64,000 nucleotides of DNA, taken from assembly GCF_004342685.1 (NCBI RefSeq), contig NZ_SMBZ01000004.1, positions 1 through 64,000 on the forward strand. Reading direction: 5' to 3'. The notes under the pieces were generated by a model. That model searched no databases and was not told the DNA's origin. It saw only the letters and a list, made by a program, of their open reading frames with translations. Below, one piece after another: positions 51,854 through 60,215 of this stretch; within the stretch, counting starts at the first letter, position 1; each line of letters begins with the position of its first letter. The stretch is from Sphingobacterium alimentarium (GTDB lineage: Bacteria; Bacteroidota; Bacteroidia; Sphingobacteriales; Sphingobacteriaceae). A program made the translations under genes and the position numbers.

Positions 51854-52861
51854 TTAAAATTTGATAACTACTTTTCCGAAAACCTTACCCGATTTCAATT
51901 TCTGAAATGCTTCTTGTGTTTGGTCTATGCTGTAAACACTATCTATCACAGGTTTAAGATTGTTCTTTTCAATGGCATATACCAAATCGTCCAATTCCTG
52001 TGCATTGCCTACGGAATAGCCCTGCAAACGGATATAACTCATAATCAACGGAAAAACATCAAAAGTCAATTTGCTACCCGACATAAAACCCACCAAGCCC
52101 ACAAAACCGTGTTCTTTGACGGAAAAAATACTTTGGTTTATGGTTTCGTTTCCTGCTACATCAAGCGTAATATCTACACCTGCGCCATTGTTCAGGCGTT
52201 TTACTTCCTTGCTCCATTCGGGAAAATCTTTGTAATTAATGACTTCATCAGCTCCCAGGTCTTTCAGCTTTTGCTCTTTTTCCTTGCTTCCTGTTGTCGC
52301 AATTACTTTTAACCCCGACATTTTTGCAATTTGCAGAGCAAACAACGAAACACCACCACTTCCTTGTATCAGAATGGTTTGTCCTGCTTTGATATTAGCT
52401 TGTGTTACAAGCATTGCCCAAGCGGTCAAGCCTGCAACGGATAGCGATGTAGCTTCTTCATCAGTAAGGTTTTCAGGGGTTCGCACCAATGTATTTTCGG
52501 GCTGTACAGTAAATTCTGCCAATGTTCCCGAAGTCTGCATACCTGTTCTTAACGCATTGTGAAATGGCGTTGTTTTTCCTGCTTCCCAACGTGTGATAAA
52601 CGGAATAAGCACACGGTCGCCTTTCTTCCAACGTGTTACATTTTTACCTACACTTTCCACAATACCTACACCCTCTGAAACAGGAATAAACGGAAGCGGA
52701 ATGTTTAGCCCAACTGTATTTTCTACCGTAAGTAGGTCGAGATATTGTAATGAAACCGCTGTGGTTCTTACCAAAACTTCGTTTTCGCCGATTTCGGGTG
52801 TTGGCACTTCGGCTATTTTTAGATGCGCTATGCCGTAATTTTCTAATTGTATTGCTTGCAT
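51854..52861 (-). CDS. MDR-family NAD(P)H-dependent oxidoreductase / quinone reductase-like
   Basis: 335 aa from ATG at 52859-52861. GroES-like N-terminal domain (PFIPVSEGVGIVESVG, VTRWKKGDRVLIPF) and Rossmann domain with GQTILIQGSGGVSLFALQIAK and IATTGSKEKEQKLKDLGADEV. No catalytic zinc cysteines are seen, so a zinc-free quinone oxidoreductase or enoyl reductase activity is likely. Upstream of the propeller-decarboxylase gene in a probable operon. Confidence 0.88.
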   Translation of the reverse strand: MQAIQLENYGIAHLKIAEVPTPEIGENEVLVRTTAVSLQYLDLLTVENTVGLNIPLPFIPVSEGVGIVESVGKNVTRWKKGDRVLIPFITRWEAGKTTPFHNALRTGMQTSGTLAEFTVQPENTLVRTPENLTDEEATSLSVAGLTAWAMLVTQANIKAGQTILIQGSGGVSLFALQIAKMSGLKVIATTGSKEKEQKLKDLGADEVINYKDFPEWSKEVKRLNNGAGVDITLDVAGNETINQSIFSVKEHGFVGLVGFMSGSKLTFDVFPLIMSYIRLQGYSVGNAQELDDLVYAIEKNNLKPVIDSVYSIDQTQEAFQKLKSGKVFGKVVIKF

Positions 52862-52984
52862 AATCTTTGATGTTTTATTACGATACAAAGTTCACGTAAG
52901 TACCGTTCTAAAAATTATGCTAATCAAACAAATGGTTATGCGATAGGGACAAAAGTAAAAGCCATATTTATAAATTAGAAACTA

Positions 52985-54082
52985 CTATCTAAACGGTACA
53001 CCTTTAGCCAACGGCTTAAATCTGAATATATAAAAAGGTGCTTTTGTTAAATTCTGACCATTATTGAAAACCGCACCTAAATGAACCTGTGCGGCAGAAA
53101 CATACATATAGCCGTCTGCAACATTGTAGCTCACACCGTCTGCCCAAAGCAATTTTTCATCAGTAACGATATTGTGAACGCTCTTGTCTTCGGCAAGAAC
53201 GACCGCCACACTGTTGCTTTCCATTGCTGTTAAATATAAATTTCCCTTATCATCAATACTTAACCCTCCGTTGTTTGGTTTTTCGGAATAGGTTTCTATT
53301 CTATTGTCCAATTCTGTTTCACTCAAATTTTCATTCAGTAAGTCGGTTGTTTTTACACGGTATAGTTTAGTACCGTTTAACGGTGCATAATACACCCATT
53401 CAAAATTTTTGTCTGCTGTAATTCCGTCACAACCTACCAAAAGATTTTTACCATTTACAGCTAACGGATTTCCGTCTATTATTGTAGGTTTGTTTTCGGG
53501 TAAAGTAGTACGTGAACCCTCTAATAATCGCCTTGTTTTGCCTGTTTTCATATCTACGATAATCAACGATGCTGTACTTCCGTCGCCTCCGCTTCCAATT
53601 CCCTCGTCTGCGATAATGAAAATACCGTGTTTGGTATCGACTACCATATCGTTTGGTTGTGAAGTAGGCACAACCGAAGTTTCTGGCAGATAATAAATCC
53701 GTTCCAATTTGTCTGTAACGGTATTCCACCCTACAATTTTTGGTGTAACAGGATTGCGTTGTCCCATATCAAGCATCCAAACAATTCCGTTTTCATCGTT
53801 TCTAATTCCCAACACATTGCTTAAATAATGGTCGTCCGTTTCTCGTGGTGTGTTCCATTCTTCATTGGGAAACGGCTTTGTTGTTCTCGTTTTGGCATCG
53901 TATTTTACAACCCGAAAAGTTGGATTGAAAAACGGATGATGGCTGTAAACCAAATCGCCCTGATGTGTGAAAGCAATATTTGCTACCGATTGCTCAACCG
54001 TGGCAAAAACTTCGTAATCTGTTTTTTGAGAATAAGCATTAATGCCTATCATCATACTGAAAGCTAAAATGTACTTCTTCAT
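52985..54082 (-). CDS. Exported MRJP/yellow-like (L-dopachrome tautomerase-related) protein
   Basis: 365 aa with a signal peptide (IGINAYSQK). Six-bladed propeller of the major royal jelly protein family, seen in GIVWMLDMGQRNPVTPKIVGW, QPNDMVVDTKHGIFIIADEG and GDGITADKNFEWVYYAPL plus NGTKLYRV. Bacterial members bind or convert small aromatic or lactone-like substrates, mostly unknown. Four bases from the nitroreductase gene. Confidence 0.86.
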   Translation of the reverse strand: MKKYILAFSMMIGINAYSQKTDYEVFATVEQSVANIAFTHQGDLVYSHHPFFNPTFRVVKYDAKTRTTKPFPNEEWNTPRETDDHYLSNVLGIRNDENGIVWMLDMGQRNPVTPKIVGWNTVTDKLERIYYLPETSVVPTSQPNDMVVDTKHGIFIIADEGIGSGGDGSTASLIIVDMKTGKTRRLLEGSRTTLPENKPTIIDGNPLAVNGKNLLVGCDGITADKNFEWVYYAPLNGTKLYRVKTTDLLNENLSETELDNRIETYSEKPNNGGLSIDDKGNLYLTAMESNSVAVVLAEDKSVHNIVTDEKLLWADGVSYNVADGYMYVSAAQVHLGAVFNNGQNLTKAPFYIFRFKPLAKGVPFR

Positions 54083-54086
54083 ATTT

Positions 54087-54686
54087 TTAAATGGCTTGAA
54101 TGATTTGTTCTAATGGTAAACGTGATTTTGGTTTAGTGGATGGTTGATTGCTGTCTTCGGGATTTCTGTAACCGATGGCAACCGCAAACAGCGTTTTATA
54201 GCCTTTTAGTTGTAGTATTTTGTCGTATTCTTCATTTTTCAACCCTTCCATTGGCGAACTGTCAATACTCATACTTGCACAAGCCGAAAGGAAAAAACCA
54301 AGCGAAAGATAAACCTGATGTTGTAACCAAGATTTGATTTCTGCATCGGAACCTATCTTTACAAATTGGTTATAATAATTAACAGAACCCTCTGGCAAGT
54401 TTTCTGCAATCTGTTTTTCAAAAAGTTCAATATCATCAATCGCACTGAATACGACTAAATGACTTGCTTCATTGATTTTTTGTTCATTAAAATAAGATAC
54501 CCTTGCCAATTCACGTTTTACATTTTCATCGGAAACAAAAGTAAATTTCCACGATTGACTATTGATTGATGATGGGCTTAACCTTATAATCTCTTTTAAT
54601 TCCTGAATTTGTTCTTCTGAAATCTTTTTATTCGGATTATACTTTTTGGCTGTGTACCTCCATTTTGCAAGGTCTAAAAACTTCAT
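54087..54686 (-). CDS. Nitroreductase-family NAD(P)H-dependent flavoprotein
   Basis: 199 aa from the ATG at 54684-54686 (MKFLDLAKWRYTAKKYNPNK; an in-frame ATG four codons earlier is possible). FMN-binding and dimer motifs ELKEIIRLSPSSINSQSWKF and the C-terminal LFAVAIGYRNPED are of the NfsB/YdgI type. It reduces nitroaromatics and quinones. Divergent from the HxlR gene with interlocked promoters. Confidence 0.9.
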   Translation of the reverse strand: MKFLDLAKWRYTAKKYNPNKKISEEQIQELKEIIRLSPSSINSQSWKFTFVSDENVKRELARVSYFNEQKINEASHLVVFSAIDDIELFEKQIAENLPEGSVNYYNQFVKIGSDAEIKSWLQHQVYLSLGFFLSACASMSIDSSPMEGLKNEEYDKILQLKGYKTLFAVAIGYRNPEDSNQPSTKPKSRLPLEQIIQAI

Positions 54687-54702
54687 ATCTGTAATCATTA
54701 AA

Positions 54703-54756
54703 TTATACTATCATCTTTATAGTTGCAAAACTAAGCATAGTATAATATCTTTGCAA
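54703..54756. promoter_or_regulatory. Interlocked divergent promoters of nitroreductase and hxlR genes
   Basis: Plus strand: TTG (54723-54725) and TATCTTTG (54746-54753), 20 bp apart, for the HxlR gene. Minus strand: TTG (54754-54756) and TAGTTTTG (54726-54733), 20 bp apart, for the nitroreductase. The -33 of each touches the -7 of the other. An inverted repeat TTATACTAT (54703-54711)/ATAGTATAA (54737-54745) spans them and is a likely HxlR operator. Confidence 0.65.
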
Positions 54757-54781
54757 TAACGGTCAAAATAGATAGTAACAG

Positions 54782-55129
54782 ATGTATTGTATAGACGACA
54801 AGCAATATCCGTGTAGCACCAGCCTGACAATGAAATATATAGGCGGAAAATGGAAAGCGGTTATCCTTATTCATTTAATCGAAAAAAAGCGATATAATGA
54901 ATTGAGAAAGGAATTACCAATGGTAACGGAACGGACAATAAGCCTCCAACTAAAAGAACTTGAACAAGACGGTTTAATTTCCCGAACTGTTCACACAAGT
55001 AAACCGCCTTTGAAAGTGGATTATGAATTAACGGAGTTTGGAAAAACGCTTATTCCATTGCTTAAAGCCATTGCACAATGGGGAAAAGAAACGGCTAAAA
55101 CAGATAGCCGAATAAGTATAGTGAAATGA
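54782..55129 (+). CDS. HxlR-family transcriptional regulator
   Basis: 115 aa winged-helix protein with CSTSLTMKYIGGKWKAVILI, then LRKELPMVTERTISLQLKEL and VDYELTEFGKTLIPLL, the full HxlR/DUF24 signature. Cysteine near the N-terminus (YPCSTSL) is the position that senses quinones or electrophiles in several relatives. Likely represses the divergent nitroreductase gene. Confidence 0.92.
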   Translation: MYCIDDKQYPCSTSLTMKYIGGKWKAVILIHLIEKKRYNELRKELPMVTERTISLQLKELEQDGLISRTVHTSKPPLKVDYELTEFGKTLIPLLKAIAQWGKETAKTDSRISIVK

Positions 55130-55137
55130 AAAGGAAA

Positions 55138-56043
55138 CTATAATACTATTGCGATTTCCTTTCTGAACTGCAAAGGCGTAATGCCTATTTGCTTCTTAAA
55201 GAAAATGATAAAATTAGACGAATGTTCAAAACCTAAACTATATGCTATCTCGGCTATATCCCAACTGCTGAACTGCAACAATGCCTTAGCTTCCTTAATC
55301 ATTCTTTCGGCAATCCATTCCGTAGTTGTTTTGTCTGTACTTTCTTTCAAAGCCCTGTTCAGTGTATTGGTATGTACGTTGAGTTGCAGGGCAAATTCAT
55401 TAGCTGTTTTGAGTTTCAGCGTTTGGCTTGGTGCGTCAATAGGGAATTGACGTTCCAAAAGTTCTAAAAATAACGTGCTGATACGTTCCGAAGCATTGGC
55501 AGGTTGATAGAAAGTTTCGGGCGGTTGCATTTTCATAGCTTCGTGCATTATAATTTGCACATAGCTTCGCAACAAATCGTATTTGTTAGTGTATTCCGAG
55601 CAGATTTCACGCGTCATATTTTCAAAAATGCTTTCCAAAAGTTTTAAACTTTCTTCATTGGGAAAAAATATATGATTGCCCCCAACTTTGAACAATGCAG
55701 ACTGTGAAAGATTTTCGTTTTTCATTGTCGGGTTTACAAAATCTTCTGTGAAAAGACAGAAAAAACCTGCTTGGTTTTCAGAAGTAGGTTGCCACGAATA
55801 AGGAATGAGCGGATTGAGAAACGTAATAGAGGGTCTGTCAATCTGTATAGACTTATCAGCATAACCAATAATACCTGTGCCTTTCGTAATCAATGATATT
55901 TTATAAAAATCTCTTCGGTTAGGCGGTAGTGATGTGTTGTCGCACGCAAATTCCTCCCTACGGTATATATTGAACTGCCTTGCTCTGGGATATTCCTGTC
56001 CGTGATTAATGTAAAACTCTTTGATTGTTTCCTTACGTTTCAT
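55138..56043 (-). CDS. AraC-family regulator in the element cargo
   Basis: 301 aa. N-terminal cupin-like sensor (FYKISLITKGTGIIGYADKS), C-terminal AraC HTH pair (ALQLNVHTNTLNRALKES and DIAEIAYSLGFEHSSNFIIF, ending QIGITPLQFRKE). It ends 9 bases from the HxlR stop in convergent orientation. Confidence 0.88.
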   Translation of the reverse strand: MKRKETIKEFYINHGQEYPRARQFNIYRREEFACDNTSLPPNRRDFYKISLITKGTGIIGYADKSIQIDRPSITFLNPLIPYSWQPTSENQAGFFCLFTEDFVNPTMKNENLSQSALFKVGGNHIFFPNEESLKLLESIFENMTREICSEYTNKYDLLRSYVQIIMHEAMKMQPPETFYQPANASERISTLFLELLERQFPIDAPSQTLKLKTANEFALQLNVHTNTLNRALKESTDKTTTEWIAERMIKEAKALLQFSSWDIAEIAYSLGFEHSSNFIIFFKKQIGITPLQFRKEIAIVL

Positions 56044-56093
56044 TCTACAAAGTTATGAAAATCAAACGGACATATGCGAACAGTAACAGATAT

Positions 56094-56142
56094 TTTCACA
56101 ACCTCCTCCCTTTCTTCTTTTTCTTCTTCATTCGGTTGGCAA
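56094..56142 (-). repeat. Second copy of the mobB 3' end
   Basis: A 49-bp stretch nearly identical to 57979-58027, the end of the mobB gene. Its minus strand encodes ANRMKKKKKKGRRL and a stop, preceded in frame by IAVCGFDSHTALL, which is not the sequence in the intact mobB. It is the tail of another mobB allele left at the other side of a cargo block. Confidence 0.75.
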
Positions 56143-56194
56143 GCAAAGCGGTGTGGCTATCAAAACCACAAACCGCAATGTCATTCTAAAATCT

Positions 56195-56851
56195 TTACTC
56201 ATTCATAAATTCTTCGGTTGTCAAATATTCGCCAAAATGATGAACAACTTCGCTTAAAACGTAATCCTGCTGTGTACGGTTAAATGCAGAAGTTCCGTCC
56301 GAAATTAGAAAAGTATTGTAGCCCTTTTCGTGTGCATCACGTAAGGTGCTTTCCACACAAACGTGGGTAGCGTAGCCGACCAGATACAGATTTTCAATTT
56401 TATTGTTTCGTAGATACACGTCTAAATTAGACCCTGTAAATCCACTTGCTCCGACACGTCCTGTAACCACAAATTCGCCCTCAATCGGTTTTACGGTTTC
56501 ATAGAATTGTGAACCAAATTCATTTATCAGGAAAGTTCCTGCATTCGGTATCGCTTTCCGCAAACCGCTTTTTCCGTTCGCTAATTCGGGATAGCCTTTT
56601 TCAAAACGCAATCCAACGTGGATAACTTCGATATTGTTCTTTCTTGCATAATCCAATACCTTTTCAATGTTAGTGATTGAATTGTGCATCATTTCCTTGT
56701 CTTTTACCAAAGCCTTATACAATTTACCGTCTTTGTGCATCCATTCGTTTTGTGTTTCGATAAGGATTAAGGCTGATTTGCCTTGTTCCTGTGCGTTGAT
56801 TGTTGTTGCCATTGTTAGAACTGTTGCTATTAAAAAAAATAGTTTTTTCAT
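56195..56851 (-). CDS. Exported isochorismatase-like (cysteine hydrolase) protein
   Basis: 218 aa with a signal peptide (TMATTINAQEQ). Isochorismatase-like fold: the catalytic cysteine lies in LVGYATHVCVESTLRDAHEKG. The usual first acid of the triad (IDMQND) is Glu in LILIETQNEWM, and the usual lysine region reads VTGRVGASGFTG, so the Lys may be missing. The activity may therefore differ from normal amide or isochorismate hydrolysis. Cargo gene between the two mobB ends. Confidence 0.82.
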   Translation of the reverse strand: MKKLFFLIATVLTMATTINAQEQGKSALILIETQNEWMHKDGKLYKALVKDKEMMHNSITNIEKVLDYARKNNIEVIHVGLRFEKGYPELANGKSGLRKAIPNAGTFLINEFGSQFYETVKPIEGEFVVTGRVGASGFTGSNLDVYLRNNKIENLYLVGYATHVCVESTLRDAHEKGYNTFLISDGTSAFNRTQQDYVLSEVVHHFGEYLTTEEFMNE

Positions 56852-56868
56852 TTTTCCCGTTTTTATAT

Positions 56869-57489
56869 TTATTGATTTTCACTTACCCAATTATCGTGTA
56901 ACCATTTTTCGGTGATACGTTTCTGTTCATTGTTGTTCCATTTGATATTCCGCTCGAATGTAATTATAGAGCCGTCAAAGCCGACAATTACCCACGCATA
57001 GTCATTTTGCGAAGCACGGTAGCACTTGTACTTCATTCCTGCTATGATTGTTTTCTTTCCATTGACCAAAATTTCTTCATCGTGCCGTTCAATCCAAAGG
57101 TTTTTCAAGACATTGGCTAACGATTTATCCAACTTCAATAAAAAATTCTTTGCTATTTTTTCTGTTTCTGATTTTGAAAGCACCTTTGTATTGGAATATT
57201 TTTTATCCATATCCGTAAAACCCAAAACCTGTTTGTCCTTTTCTGAAATGACAAACGAATAATGCTCTCCTTTTAAACCTTTGTTGGTCGATTTCTCAAA
57301 GCGGAATAAATAAGCTGGTACATCATCGACATTGACCTTACTTACTGATTGAAATTGGTAATCTTTCGGGATTTCAATATGTTTTTTAAATTCATCTAAA
57401 TAGGACTGTACTTCTTTTAAAGATACTTCCTGTGCTTTTACATTTGCTGTCATCATTAATACGCTTAAAATTAAAATTGCTATTTTCAT
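56869..57489 (-). CDS. Exported hypothetical protein
   Basis: 206 aa with a signal peptide (LMMTANVKAQ). The mature part is an alpha/beta protein rich in Lys and Glu with no recognised domain; KSETEKIAKNFLLKLDKSL may be a PepSY-like helix, but that is weak. It lies 17 bp upstream of the isochorismatase-like gene and is divergent from the MerR gene, so probably under its control. Confidence 0.65.
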   Translation of the reverse strand: MKIAILILSVLMMTANVKAQEVSLKEVQSYLDEFKKHIEIPKDYQFQSVSKVNVDDVPAYLFRFEKSTNKGLKGEHYSFVISEKDKQVLGFTDMDKKYSNTKVLSKSETEKIAKNFLLKLDKSLANVLKNLWIERHDEEILVNGKKTIIAGMKYKCYRASQNDYAWVIVGFDGSIITFERNIKWNNNEQKRITEKWLHDNWVSENQ

Positions 57490-57514
57490 ACTTTTGTTGT
57501 TTTAAATAATCAAT

Positions 57515-57590
57515 AATTGTAAATAATTTACAATTGCAAAATAAACACGAATATTTTATATTTGCAACATATATTGTAAATAAATTACAA
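57515..57590. promoter_or_regulatory. Two MerR operators around the merR-type promoter
   Basis: Perfect palindrome with 10-bp arms around a central A at 57515-57535 (TTGTAAAT core) and TTGTAA-N5-TTACAA at 57574-57590. Between them are TTG (57534-57536) and TATATTTG (57557-57564), a 20-bp-spaced promoter for the MerR-type gene. Confidence 0.65.
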
Positions 57591-57591
57591 A

Positions 57592-57909
57592 ATGAGTAAA
57601 TCGGAAACAAGCAACGACTTATCTTTTGACTTTGATTTTTTAGATAAATTAGTCGTTGGAATAGGCGAAGTATCGCAAATTACAGGTATTCCACCAAGGC
57701 AAATCCGTTATTGGGAAGAAAAAGGAATTATCAAAAGCCTGACCGAAGAAGAGGGCAAAAACCGAAGATATAACTATGAGAACATCAAAAGGATGTTACT
57801 CATCAAAGAGCTTTTAGATGAGGGTTATACTTTGGATGCTTCTGCCGAAAAAGTCAAAAAACGTATGGAAATGATTGAGGAAACGCTGAATAAATTAAAG
57901 AACAAGTAA
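57592..57909 (+). CDS. MerR-family transcriptional regulator
   Basis: 105 aa. HTH and wing: GIGEVSQITGIPPRQIRYWEEKGIIKS and NRRYNYENIKRMLLIKEL, followed by a dimerisation helix and no effector domain, like the GlnR/MlrA-type short MerR regulators. Flanked by two palindromes, so it probably controls itself and the divergent exported proteins. Confidence 0.9.
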   Translation: MSKSETSNDLSFDFDFLDKLVVGIGEVSQITGIPPRQIRYWEEKGIIKSLTEEEGKNRRYNYENIKRMLLIKELLDEGYTLDASAEKVKKRMEMIEETLNKLKNK

Positions 57910-57980
57910 CTGCTGTAAATGATATTTAAGCGAAAACCGACCTTATAAAGTCGGTTTTGCTATTAGATAAGACAAATATT

Positions 57981-59246
57981 TCACAATCTCCTCCCTTTCT
58001 TCTTTTTCTTCTTCATTCGTTTGGCAAACTGTTCTTCTTCGTAATCCACGCCTTGTGCATCGGGTAATAGGCTGAACAATCCCATATCGAAATTGTGAGA
58101 ATGTTCCTGCGGAATAAACTCAAAAAGGTCTTTCGTTGGTAAATCGTCCATTGTATTTGTTTTGGAAACAGGGCTTTCCTGTATCTTTAATTCGGGCTTG
58201 TTTCCGTTGTTCCACCAATCATTGAATACGTTTGCCGACAAGTTTCTATCTAAAGCCGAACCATTCCAAACACTACGGCTTTCGTGGTCAATGAACGTTA
58301 TTCCATAAATCCGTCCGTTGTCGTTCCTGCGGACAACCGTATTGATGCCCTGTTCGGTCAATTGCTTTCTAAAATCCGTTTCGTTGTTTGTAGTATTTAT
58401 GGCAAGCTCCACCGTGTTTTTCAGAACAGACCTTGCAGGATTGGTTTTCATTTTCTCTTTAGACTGCTCAAAATGTTTTTGAAGCTGTGTTACTCCTGCA
58501 TCTTTCCCGAAAAGCGATGCTTTGAACGGATTGCTTGCCTTGTTTCCGTTTTCATCCAATGCCACATATACCAATCCGTTTACCCTCTGACCATTCCGCT
58601 CGCCTTTGACTTCTTCCGCGGTGATATTGAATAGCGATAATAAAGCATTATAGCTTCCCATCGTGGAAAAGCTGTAATACTTCGGCAGGTGTCGCACTAC
58701 CGTAGCAATTTGGCTCTTTATATCTCCATTTTTATGATTTACAGGCTTAAAAATTTTATCGGCTTGTTTCTGCTCCTGTTCTGTCGCTTTGTTCAGGTTA
58801 TATTTCGTTTCCAAATCCCGACAGATTGCCATTGAGCGAGGGTGGTCGTAATCATCGGGGATTTTCTTTCCGTCAATTCCCACACAGGTCGAAACGATAT
58901 GGATATGCGTTCGGTCAATATCCGTATGTTTGAAAACAATATATGGCTGATTGCTGTAGCCCATACGCTCCATATATTCCTGTGCCATTTCTGTAAATTG
59001 ATTATCGCTGATTTTATCCGCAGGATCTGGGTTCAGCGATATATGGCGTACCGTCTTTTCTGTTTTGATATTTGCTGATAAATATGGTTCAAAGCATTTA
59101 TTAAAATACGCTACAGAATACCTGCCGTCCATTGTATCGGGTATCCTGTTCAGCAACAAAACTTCTCCATTTTCCTTGTCCACTTTCTGCTGATTGTACA
59201 AAATCGCTCCGTACATATTGCTTCCCTTTCCGATTTTTGCAATCAT
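57981..59246 (-). CDS. Relaxase MobB
   Basis: 421-aa relaxase/mobilization nuclease. HUH-type metal motif with H107, H114 and H116 in FKHTDIDRTHIHIVS and the YFNKCFEPYLSANI segment with conserved Tyr. It nicks oriT and leads the strand into a recipient, using transfer machinery supplied by another element. It ends in a Lys-rich tail (MKKKKKKGRRL). Four bases separate it from the MobA-like gene. Confidence 0.9.
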   Translation of the reverse strand: MIAKIGKGSNMYGAILYNQQKVDKENGEVLLLNRIPDTMDGRYSVAYFNKCFEPYLSANIKTEKTVRHISLNPDPADKISDNQFTEMAQEYMERMGYSNQPYIVFKHTDIDRTHIHIVSTCVGIDGKKIPDDYDHPRSMAICRDLETKYNLNKATEQEQKQADKIFKPVNHKNGDIKSQIATVVRHLPKYYSFSTMGSYNALLSLFNITAEEVKGERNGQRVNGLVYVALDENGNKASNPFKASLFGKDAGVTQLQKHFEQSKEKMKTNPARSVLKNTVELAINTTNNETDFRKQLTEQGINTVVRRNDNGRIYGITFIDHESRSVWNGSALDRNLSANVFNDWWNNGNKPELKIQESPVSKTNTMDDLPTKDLFEFIPQEHSHNFDMGLFSLLPDAQGVDYEEEQFAKRMKKKKKKGRRL

Positions 59247-59250
59247 ATTT

Positions 59251-59685
59251 CTACTCTTTATTCAGGTATTTCTTTTCAAATTCATCGGAAAGAATTAAAA
59301 CCTTTAGTAACAGTTCTTTCATTTCTGCTGTCTGTTTCTCCAATTTATAGAGGTATGCCGATGCTTTTTTATCCGAAAAATTGGCGTTCAACAGCTTTAC
59401 AATCTGATTGTAATTAGTTGCTATTCCCCGAAACTGACCGAAAAATTTGGTCAATCCTGTGTGGTATTCAACTGCATTCATGTCAATTTTTACGGTCTTT
59501 ACCGTCTTCTGAAAGATACAAGCGGTAATAAAATGTGCCATTACCTTCATTCCCGATTGGTCAAAAAGGGCAAGAAACTTTGCATTATCTTCTGCATTCA
59601 GGTTAATGGAATACCGATTGACCGCAGGGTCATTCTTCGGTTTCCTTCCTGTTCTCCTAATCTGTTTTCTGTTTTTCTCTTCCAT
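59251..59685 (-). CDS. Mobilization protein MobA/MobC-like relaxosome subunit
   Basis: 144 aa. Short basic N-terminus RKQIRRTGRKPKNDPAVNRY, then a ribbon-helix-helix-like segment (YSINLNAEDNAKFLALFDQSGM) and the MobC-type ALTKFFGQFRGIATNYNQIV region. It binds near oriT and recruits MobB. First gene of the mob operon. Confidence 0.85.
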   Translation of the reverse strand: MEEKNRKQIRRTGRKPKNDPAVNRYSINLNAEDNAKFLALFDQSGMKVMAHFITACIFQKTVKTVKIDMNAVEYHTGLTKFFGQFRGIATNYNQIVKLLNANFSDKKASAYLYKLEKQTAEMKELLLKVLILSDEFEKKYLNKE

Positions 59686-59689
59686 AATG

Positions 59690-60215
59690 ATCCATTTTTA
59701 ATTTTTAATAAACGTGCGACTTCGGAGCCGTTTCCAGCCTCCTGCAAGGGCAAGTGCTTTTGAGGTACTGAAATTCATTTCGAGGACCTCAAGAGATAAC
59801 TTGCTCTGAACATGGGTTCAGAAAAATCCGTTTTGCAAACGGATTGTAGTTAGCAGGGAAAACCCATAGCTTCCATTACAAATTTCGGTAAGACTATTTG
59901 AATAACAGCTATTTACAACAATGACAATGAACGCCAAATGATGCCACTGAATACCACCTTAAAGCAGATTGGGACTGCTTTTATTTCCTTTGTATATGGC
60001 TAGCTAGCTGATTGGTTATATCCTTAATGAAGTAACTAAACAGCATAAATCCCGACAGCAAATCTGCGTGATAGAATGCAGACGAATTGCAGATTTTTGA
60101 GTTAATGAACTAACCAATTAAGGGTCTGCAGGTGCTTAGGTAGATAGGTAGATACAACAGTATATACAGCTGATTGCTTAGTTAACCAAACAGCTAATTG
60201 GATATAATATTAAAA
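59690..60215. other. Candidate oriT and intergenic region upstream of mobA
   Basis: About 525 bases without a gene, with clustered inverted repeats: TTGAGGT/ACCTCAA (59760-59766, 59786-59792), TGAAC/GTTCA (59807-59811, 59816-59820) and AATCCGTTT/AAACGGATT (59825-59833, 59837-59845). Further right are short tandem repeats (TAGATAGGTAGATA near 60140-60155). Position directly upstream of mobA makes it the best oriT candidate. Confidence 0.55.
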
